From Anoplopoma fimbria (lineage: Eukaryota > Chordata > Actinopteri > Perciformes > Anoplopomatidae), in the NCBI RefSeq assembly GCF_027596085.1, contig NC_072454.1, positions 25,534,823 to 25,598,822 on the forward strand: a stretch of 64,000 bases of DNA, read 5' to 3'. Both the position numbers and the translations under genes were made by a program. The notes beneath the pieces were generated by a model. The model did not search any database. It was given only the letters and a program-made list of their open reading frames with translations, and was not told the DNA's origin. Position 1 is the first letter of the stretch. The number at the start of each line of letters is the position of its first letter. This document shows positions 36,089 through 64,000 of the stretch, piece after piece.

Positions 36089-37604
36089 TTAGTAGTAAAG
36101 GCAAAAAATATGGGATACGAAAATAAATTGTACTGAAGTACAGGGAGCTACTGGGAGATCCATCTACATGAAGCCATCTGCATTTGCAGCAATCTAGAAT
36201 TTTTTTGCGTGTTTTTGAGAAACGTCTCATTCATGCCCGCCTTAGGCTTAACTGTATCTTGTCATATTTTTCAATTTGTCCAGTATCTTGGTTCATGACC
36301 AAAATCTAATGGCATTCCTAAGAAATAAATAGTGTAAGTGCTAAGTAACCAATGTAAACACCACAACATGCCAAACAAAGATGATGAATGTGGCAAACAA
36401 TATATTCTCTATGAACCCATATAACGTGGTGCAGATCCGAATCAAGTGAACCCTGCACATTGTTGGGGCTGTGCCAAAAGCATTATTTGTAATTTTGTGG
36501 CCAGAGCTGCATACAGGGTGGGATCAGAGAGAATACATCATCATACTTTATAGGTGGATGTGTTAGAGGCTGTTACTAAAACAACCAATCACATTCACCA
36601 CCGTCATCCCCTTTAAACACGAGACTCCCCTGTCATGACACACTGACTGTCTGGGAAACTTACTACTGGGTAAACTTACTGTTGTCCGGGACGTGCATCA
36701 TTTCAAATATGAGCACAGCAGCTTAAATCTCCTGCCAAGAGCAGGTGACGAGTCTGTGAATTCACTTTTCTGAACATGTTGAAGATCCTATGGTCACCTG
36801 GTTGTCTGTGTCTAATAATGAGAAATTCTATTTCACATTACAATGATCCTTGAACGCTAGTCATCTGCAACTGATGTTGCTGCCTCATCTGGATGAACCT
36901 CCAACCTGTTTGAATGTCTTGAAAATCTGATTAGTTGGATGCAGATATTTCTAATATATATTATTATTCTCAAAATTGAAGTCAAGACTTTACCAAATAC
37001 GTATTTAGGATAATTTATGTTCCTGTTTCTATCAAATTTTAAACAGTTCCAAAAGTACTGAGTGATTGAATTTCTATTTAATTGAATAGCAGTGTGAACA
37101 ACAGGAAGACAGCAGGTCTTGAGTTATTGAGTCGATGTGGACTGGATTCTGAAACTGCTTGGACTTGGTTTGGTCATGTTTTTCCACGTACAGCTTCTAA
37201 CACTAATAGGAGTATGTTTTGGAACATATTAATTACAGTTTTCACATATATTAATTTTTTTTTATAAAGAGTTAGTTAATGAAATTATTTCATTACACCT
37301 GAGAAAACTTTATCCACTCAAGATTGTGTTGCTGTTTAAAAGCTCCAAAAAAATATAGTTAGTTGAATATAAGTAAAGGTGTTCCTCTTAAACAGCTCAG
37401 ATAAAATTCAGACTTCCCAATTTGGATTTCTTCTGATACCTTAGACGCTAGATGGGCCTTTTTGCTGCAAGCGTCTATGTTGACCCACCTTGGTATCTGA
37501 AATGCACATAGGTAAAGAATCATGTATTCTGTTTCCAGCTAGCTATGAAATTAGTCTAAAGGAGACCATCAGTGAGAAGACTTGCTATTTCTATATAGTT
37601 ATTC
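36089..37604. other. TTC27-BIRC6 spacer, middle part
   Basis: AT-rich spacer in which I see no exon, RNA gene or clear repeat. Confidence 0.55.
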
Positions 37605-37784
37605 TTATTGCTCGTCATCGGTGCAGGCGAGATCATGCAGGTTCAACAGATGCTCCTCCAGCTCAGACCCCAGGGGGGCCTCCGGCAGCGACCAGCCCGC
37701 TGCAGACAGACCCAGGTCCTGTGGGGAGAGCCCTCCATGTCTGGCAGCAGCACCTCCGCCTCCGTCCAGGAGCGGAGGAGGTTT
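37605..37784 (-). other. GC-rich exon-like island, unidentified
   Basis: In AT-rich spacer, about 170 bp at 37620-37790 are suddenly GC-rich. On the minus strand a frame is open for 59 codons to TAA at 37607-37605. An acceptor-like CTCCCCACAG at 37719-37728 would leave 37 codons with balanced composition (DLGLSAAGWSLPEAPLGS and ELEEHLLNLHDLACTDDE). On the plus strand a rival acceptor (GGTGCAG|GCGAG, exon from 37627) opens a less protein-like frame. I do not recognise either. It could be a terminal exon of an unannotated gene, an alternative exon, or a pseudogene scrap. Confidence 0.35.
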
Positions 37785-39199
37785 TCAAAAAGTTATCTTC
37801 TGCTAAAAACACTTTCGCTTTTGTCTACAGGGAATGCTAAATTCAACACAAAACTTAAATACATCATAGTAAATTTATCTTGACACTTGCAATTCATGCA
37901 CGTCAGTGATAAAAAAAACAGGTACTCATTTATAGAATGGAATTGAACGTCGTTATTGGGAAAACTTCTATTTACAACTCTATTGTGGCCTTTAAACCTC
38001 TGTCTGTTTTCAATATAATTATTACTCATTTATAAATATTTAAAAGGACAGGTAAAAAATACTTGCATATTTGCAAAGAGTTTAGAGTTAATTATTTGAA
38101 TTCCAACGATGTAAGCAGTTCAAATTTTTTTTTCATTTGGGTATGGGAATTACTTTTCTTAAACTAAAACTGCCATGACCCCCTTACACCAACAGGCTCC
38201 GCAAAGCCATCATCTCATTAGCTTTTTGCACTGATGAGTTTAGAAGTGCCTACATGAACACACAAGATTTTTGTCAAAGTTAGCGAGCACAGCTGTAGAC
38301 TCTGTCCTCATAAATAATACATAAAGATGTAATATATTTTAATTTTGAATTTTACTATTTAGTTAGAATTTTAGAAGTTGTTTTAGAGGTTGTAAAAAAC
38401 TTTCGGAGAGAATGTGTAACTCAATAAATAACTATAATAAGGGGGACATCTTCACATACTTCCTCGGTGCATGAGTTCCAATACTTTCATTAAAGAAAAG
38501 TAGAATGACTGACAATGACATGAAAGAACATCATGCTCTTGCATGATTTTCTTTCAAAGAGCATGATCTTCTTTCAACCTCAAGCAGTATTCACAAAGGA
38601 TGCCCACTCATCAATATTGCAACAACTTGTTTTCTGACTGACATCTTTGCTCAGCTGTTGGCGTCTCGATCTCTGTTTCTCGTTGAGGTGACAGGGCTGA
38701 CGTCCTGTCAGACGCAGAAAGAAGCATTCGCACAATAAATCCATACTTTCAAGCTCCATTTAATGTCCTAGCAAAAGGAGAATGTGACTGTTCTATGGAG
38801 TGAGTAAAATAGAAAGTGCATTTGTTCACTGAAGTTAAACATAATAAAAAAGATCAAAGCAATTTTTATGTCAGACGGAGCAGAATTATTAATTTTGTAG
38901 AAATAGCAAATAAATCAGTAAAGGTACTCTGTTGGAGTATTTGGTGGTATGGTGTAGATCAAAGGCACATCACATCTTTGTATCTCACTGGGGATTGTTG
39001 CACGCACAGAAAACACACATACACATGCACAAGCCTTAAAAAGAAATTTCCCATGTGGCTCTGACATTCAGTCTTATGATCTACAGTCATGTCGATGGAA
39101 ACCAGTCATGGAGAAGTTCTGAGAGGCAACAAATGTTTATCCAGAGCATGGTGCTTTTTAATTTGGAGCCTGTAAAAGGGATAACATAGCAATTAAGAA
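37785..39199. other. TTC27-BIRC6 spacer, right part
   Basis: AT-rich spacer. GCATGATTTTCTTTCAAAG and related short inverted words occur near 38520-38580. No gene recognised. Confidence 0.55.
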
Positions 39200-39800
39200 T
39201 GTCCATCTCAGCATTTATTCAAGTGGATATAATCCTAGAGAAATCAAATGAAGCAATGGATGACCAGAGGGGCTTTTTATCTCAGGTTCTGTTACGTGTG
39301 CATTTTCTTTTTTCGCTCGTTTTTTTAAATAGTAACTTTAAAGAATGACCAATATCCTTGGTTACAACTGTTCTCGCTCTAAGAGTCAAAAAGGGAAAAA
39401 AGGAAATTAACATTCAGTAAACATTCTTCTCTAAAGGTTGTTTCCCTTATATACTCTGTATTTTTTTTTTCTCTGCCATAATGTATACATAAACAAGTTT
39501 AATAACATACCAATCAGTGGTTATTTCACAATTGGAAAAAAGCACAAAATGTTTACACTCTTTTACAGGTAAATAAAAGTTTTCAATAAGGGCGAAGCAT
39601 ACTCCATTGTTCTTCTCATCGCGTTCTGGTTCCCCACATCCCCTGCTATTCTGCTAGTAGATCTTTACATACAAATATTGACAAAGTGGTGGCTTGTGCT
39701 CTGAAGCCATCAAGTCTTTTCAAGAGTAATAATCATCATGAGGAGGAGGGGGGGGGGGAGGGTCGGAGATGCTGGGAAAGGAGGGGCGGGAGGGTGAGAC
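39200..39800 (-). promoter_or_regulatory. birc6: Probable BIRC6 3' UTR with candidate poly(A) signals
   Basis: Directly after the stop the coding strand is strongly C/pyrimidine-rich (39738-39800). Candidate signals are ATTAAA (reverse complement at 39498-39503) and AATAAA (reverse complement at 39214-39219). Neither can be proved without transcripts. Confidence 0.35.
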
Positions 39801-59702
<19,902 letters not shown>

Positions 59703-61876
59703 CTGCAGAGACAAGAAGGATAGAAAGAGCTAAATATTTAAAGGATAGAGGAACAAAAAGGTTCCCTCTTATTCTAAATCAGATCCCAATTGCAGATCAC
59801 ACTGTTCATATTGGTAAGTGTACATTGACATGTATACATGATCCAGGATCTTCATAATCAAACATTTTAGTCACAGAGTAGCTCAGAAAATTCTGAAAAG
59901 AATATTAAAAATACATATGGGCCGAAGGGTAGGCAATATCCTTAGTGAGTGATGAGTACGGAAAGGGAAAAACAATTTAAAGTGCATGACAGAGACAAAT
60001 AAATGACTTACTGTGGAGTAAGAAAGGTCTTTTTTTTTTTAATATGCTCAGTGCTGACATTGGTGGCCAGATGCTATGTTACAATAACACAGCAGTCTTC
60101 TATAGGAAGTATCCAGCCACCAGAGCAGCACTGTCCACACTGCTGGTGAGCAGCATTGCAATCAGGGAGCAAGGATAAGATTATTAGATTTGAAAGGGTT
60201 TGTATTTACTTTAATGGAGGAAAAGTTTCTTGGTCACAGTAAATCATGTGCTTTGATTACTTTGCACCTTCCTGACAGTTATTTTCCCAGCTTATAGGTC
60301 ACTAAGAAGACCATCCACAAGTTTGTTATGTGTATTATTCCTCTCGAAACAAATTTCATGAGCCACTAAGTGGCAGAAAGGAGTTCCGAGAGATATTGAT
60401 GCAATACCGTGATATATGCCGGACCGGGTCAAGACCTTTGAATCCGTCCACTGAACTGAGTTCAAGTGGACTAAAGGAAAAAAAGTGAAACAAGTTGGCA
60501 TTTGTGTCTGATATCAGGAAAAATGTATACTAAGATGGTCGTGAATCATGGCTGCCTAATGGAAATAATAGAAAACCCTACATACGGTGGATTATGGGGA
60601 AAAGAAAACCCTGTAATGAATTGTAAAACCAGTAGTGCATTGTAATGCACTCGTTCCAAATCAGGCATGAAATACTTTCATCACAAACACCCAATCTGAG
60701 AGCACAAACAATAGCTAGCTTTGGGCAGACATGTGATCTTACCTTACTAATGCAATACTTTTCAATTTTATTTCTGACATAGAGTCAGAGAGAGAGAAAG
60801 AGAGAGAAAGAGTGAGAGAATATGATACAGATTATTAGTAATTAAGGAGATCAATAACAGATATTTAGAACCAATATAAATTTGCAGTAAAATTAAAATT
60901 GGTTGTGTCAAAATTTAGAATAACACAAACTCCATCACAATACTTTGTTCAAATGTCTTTACATATAGGTTTAATTAAATGTTGCAAAGAGAACTTTGAG
61001 CATTAACTCCACTCATTCTGACCTCTGATTGCAAAGTGATGGTGGTACAATACAATAATTGCATGTATGGTAAAAATAATAATAACACATAATATTAAAA
61101 TAATATAATATTTCTGGAAAATAATTAAGTCAATGAATGCAACAAAAGCAATCTTTCCTGATCGTGAGATGAAGTAGGGACTGTATGGATGGCAGAAATA
61201 AAGAGCAAGTGACAGTGTGTGTGTGTGTGTGTATGTATGTATGCATGTATGTGTCTCTGACAGTCAATGGTCTCCTGAGTCGTTTGTCATTTTACAAACC
61301 AGAGCTGACAGTTCCTACTTCTCGCCCACAAGTGAAGGCTGAACAGGACATAGAAGGCCCTGCAGCCTGAGTCAGATGGAGACGTATGCTAAGTGAAGGT
61401 TCATGCTTGGCGGCAAACACTTTGGTCAAAAAAATTACACAAAAAATAAATAAAAACATTCTCTACAAGATTTCTATTCCTTCTTTATAATGAATACACA
61501 ACTTGAGATTTTTGTTTTTGTATACAAACCTGAACAGATGTTGACACAGATGTGATGTCAAAGAGGCAATGAGAGCAGTGAATTATCCAGTGATTAAAAA
61601 GAATGACAGGTAAAATTCCCAAATGATCTCTACTGTTTTGAATGACCATCAGAAGAACTGATTATTGTAAAAGTCAAAACCACTAGAAGAAGTCAGACAA
61701 ACTCCAGAAAGTGAATAATGTCATGAAATTGCCACATGACACTGAGGACGACAGCACACTTTGGAGAAAAAAATAAAATACTTTAACAGAGGATAGAGAT
61801 GTTTTCAGATATATGTAAAGTAGGACAAACGTAAACCTAAACAATAAATGGTATTAATGCTCTATATATCTGAATA
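59703..61876 (-). other. BIRC6 intron running off the right side
   Basis: No further BIRC6 exon was recognised here. It holds a purine tract and a short GTGTGTAT microsatellite at 61217-61252. Confidence 0.5.
60787..60820. repeat. (GA)n purine tract
   Basis: GAGAGAGAAAGAGAGAG-type purine tract in the most upstream BIRC6 intron of the window. Confidence 0.85.
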
Positions 61877-62290
61877 ACAAGACTAAGAGTCTACAGCCAT
61901 GCTGGCGGCTCTGCAAGGTTGTACTTAGGAACTGTGGAGCTTTGAGCTGAATGTATTTAGAGAATAAATGTATGTAAGTATTTTATTGTATTGTATATTG
62001 ATGTACAGTGTTGTACCATAGTGTTTTCTGTAAAATTGTACTGACAATATTAGGCCACTTAATTGTAATAACCTGCCCAGGGACTACCAACAATCTAGCT
62101 AACTCTGGCACATTTACATTGAGCTGGAAACTGATATGTTGATTTTTGTGCTCTGTCCTTGATAAATTAATACACAAATAAATACAAAAATAAAATGCTC
62201 ACATCAGCATTCTAACATGCTCACAATGACAGTGACCATGCCTATGTTTAGCAGGGAAAGCTGAAAATTTGACCAGATGTTTGCACTAAA
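61877..62290 (+). repeat. GCTAACATG teleost repeat, first-half copy with insertion
   Basis: AAGACTAAGAGTCTACAGCC and the following GGCGGCTCTGCAAGG align with 16190. The match is interrupted by about 270 bp, and TCTAACATGCTCACAATGAC and GTTTAGCAGG resume at 62210. Confidence 0.55.
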
Positions 62291-62373
62291 TGAAAATCAA
62301 GGGTTCATGGCTTTATATACATTAGTGATTTGGGGGTCATTGTGAAGGCGTTCATCTTCATTGGCATTACATT

Positions 62374-63519
62374 TTGTGCCTATTGATGTTGAGCTGGTTA
62401 TTAAAAACTGAGAAGAGAAGTCACAGTGTCATTAAGGTCATTAGTATTCTTATTATGGGGACAATATATGCCTTTAGAACAACTGATCGCAATCCATCCC
62501 AGTCGAAATCACCAAAAATTCCAGTCTGGACAAAGATGCAGAAAAGCAGTTTGAAATATCATGTATTCAGTGGGGAACGAATACCCGCAGTTAAATCAGA
62601 AAGTTATGCCGCTACGGTGAAGTGGTTCGAACATGTGTGCACCTCCGCTTAGTGTTGAAACAACCAAAATGTGGGCGAATAAGTCTGTAAAGATCCCCAA
62701 AATGCATTGACGTCAGCTGTCACTACGATACATACAAGTCTGGTCTGTATAACATTGTAGTTTTGGTTGCAGGGTTTGTTAATCAAGTATATGAGTTGAT
62801 GTTTTTATCATCTTTACAAGTCTACAAAGTCTAACCTTTCACCCAGATTCTACCAAAGAGTCTGTGTGTCTTAAATGAGAAACAGATGTGTGAGGCCCCC
62901 CAGAGTCTTCTTGAGGGACATGTTTTGAAAAGTATCCTATGTCTTACATACACGCATACTTATGAAGGGCTGTGGGTATATAGGTTGAGATGTGCCAACC
63001 AATGAAAATTAATTTCTTTGTTCTCAAAAAAACCATGACGGTAATTTTGCCTACTTGATGGAAAATGTTTCCCTGATGTCAAATTTTGTACATGAAGATG
63101 TTAGCCACATTGGCCGGAAAATGCTTTTGTAGCTGCTGTTTACATTCTGCCTGATGCGACTTCAAAACATGCACCGGAATGCACTACTGTTTAGGTTTAG
63201 TCGTTTGTCATGTTATTGCTAATGGGCTACAACTGCTTTTTGTTGTGCAACCCTTTGTTGCATCATTATAATAAATTATCCTTTATTCCAAATGTCAAAT
63301 GGTAACATAGTGGATGTAATCTCCAATCCAGTCGCTGGATTCCGACCAGTTGATTGTTTCAACACTCAGCTGGGGGAAACAAGTCAAATGTTTCGAGTCC
63401 ACTTCATCAAAGATACAGAGCCACCTGACCAGTTCCAGGAGATTCCTCCTACCCTGAGCATGCAATCAGATGAATATGACCACATTATGAATATGGTGAA
63501 TGTAATCTGTCATACATAG
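62374..63519 (+). other. Two unidentified open frames in the distal BIRC6 intron
   Basis: Frames at 62374-62652 and 63292-63519 are on the plus strand, antisense to BIRC6. The second has a balanced composition (FRPVDCFNTQLGETSQMF, PPDQFQEIPPTLSMQSDE). No family recognised; they may be chance or transposon remnants. Confidence 0.25.
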
Positions 63520-63604
63520 CAAATCCAGCAGAAGACACTTCTGAACATTGCTTTTGTCGACAACTTTGCAACAACCACTTAGTTGACAAGCCAGGTGACA
63601 TTTA

Positions 63605-64000
63605 CAATGCCTATAAAAAGTATTCACCCCCCTTGGATGTTTTCCCCTTTTGTTGCTTTTATACATGAAATCATGGTCAATATAATTTGGCTTTTTTGAC
63701 AAGAATTTGCAAAAAAAAAGCTTCTTTCATGTCATAGTGGAAATCAGATTTTTACAAACTAATGTCAATTAATTAAAAATATATAGTGTAAAATAAGTGT
63801 TTGCATAAATATTCACCCCCTTTAAAGTGACTGACCTAATTCAACAGAGGTCCAGCTAGTTGATGCCAGCAGTGTCACAATTAGTGAAATGGAGATCACC
63901 TGTTGATGTGTGTCAAGTGATTGTAGTATAAAAACACCTGTGTCTGGGAGGTCCAGTCTCTGGTTCATCGGTATTCCTGCTACAATTGCAACATGAAGAC
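63605..64000 (+). mobile_element. Tc1/mariner-like element, left end (runs off the window)
   Basis: A TA dinucleotide (63603-63604) precedes CAATGCCTATAAAAAGTA followed by TTCACCCCCC, the usual Tc1-like terminal sequence in teleosts. A subterminal non-coding region follows with ATAAAAACACCTGTGTCTGG, and an ATG occurs at 63993. The transposase, if present, lies beyond the right edge. Confidence 0.65.

Noticed and set aside
37490..37840. 116-codon plus-strand frame across the GC-rich island
   Set aside because: Most of its length is in AT-rich flanks and its composition changes abruptly; kept only as one side of the unresolved exon-like island.

Overview
The window is vertebrate nuclear DNA, most likely from a percomorph teleost. 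It holds parts of two large spliced genes, both on the minus strand. The remaining sequence is AT-rich intron and spacer with long (CA)n and (TA)n microsatellites, teleost SINE and LINE tails, and Tc1-like, hAT-like and Ty3/gypsy remnants. No prokaryotic features, CRISPR array or stand-alone RNA gene was found.

Right part (39,801-59,702, minus): the 3' end of BIRC6 (BRUCE/Apollon). Nine exons encode the last 479 residues, including the whole E2 ubiquitin-conjugating (UBC) domain, the catalytic cysteine and the stop codon. The rest of the gene, with the BIR domain, lies beyond the right edge. No BIRC6 exon was recognised in 59,703-64,000, which holds unexplained open frames and the end of a Tc1/mariner-like element.

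Middle (34,215-39,800): a 5.6-kb spacer. It contains the BIRC6 3' UTR, a GC-rich exon-like island at 37.6-37.8 kb that I cannot assign, a decayed Ty3/gypsy gag remnant near 35.4-35.75 kb, an unassigned 84-codon open frame at 35.8-36.1 kb, one teleost repeat, and the TTC27 promoter with two ZNF143/STAF-like motifs.

Left part (421-34,214, minus): TTC27, from its start codon through fourteen consecutive exons (588 codons). Its last third lies beyond the left edge. All splice junctions are GT-AG, and all phases join without a frameshift. The order BIRC6 then TTC27 on one strand is the arrangement I recall at human 2p22.3.

The two genes are not known to share a pathway; they are conserved neighbours. 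BIRC6 is a giant E2/E3 ubiquitin ligase that restrains apoptosis and autophagy. TTC27 is a TPR protein linked to HSP90/R2TP-assisted assembly. I found no convincing undescribed system. The observations most worth a second look are a perfect 35-bp hairpin beside a TTC27 splice donor, a (CA)n tract fused to another TTC27 donor, a 299-bp fold-back element with a 6-bp target duplication, and the orphan exon-like island between the genes. Product names, human comparisons and repeat-family assignments rest on remembered family sequences; no database search was run.
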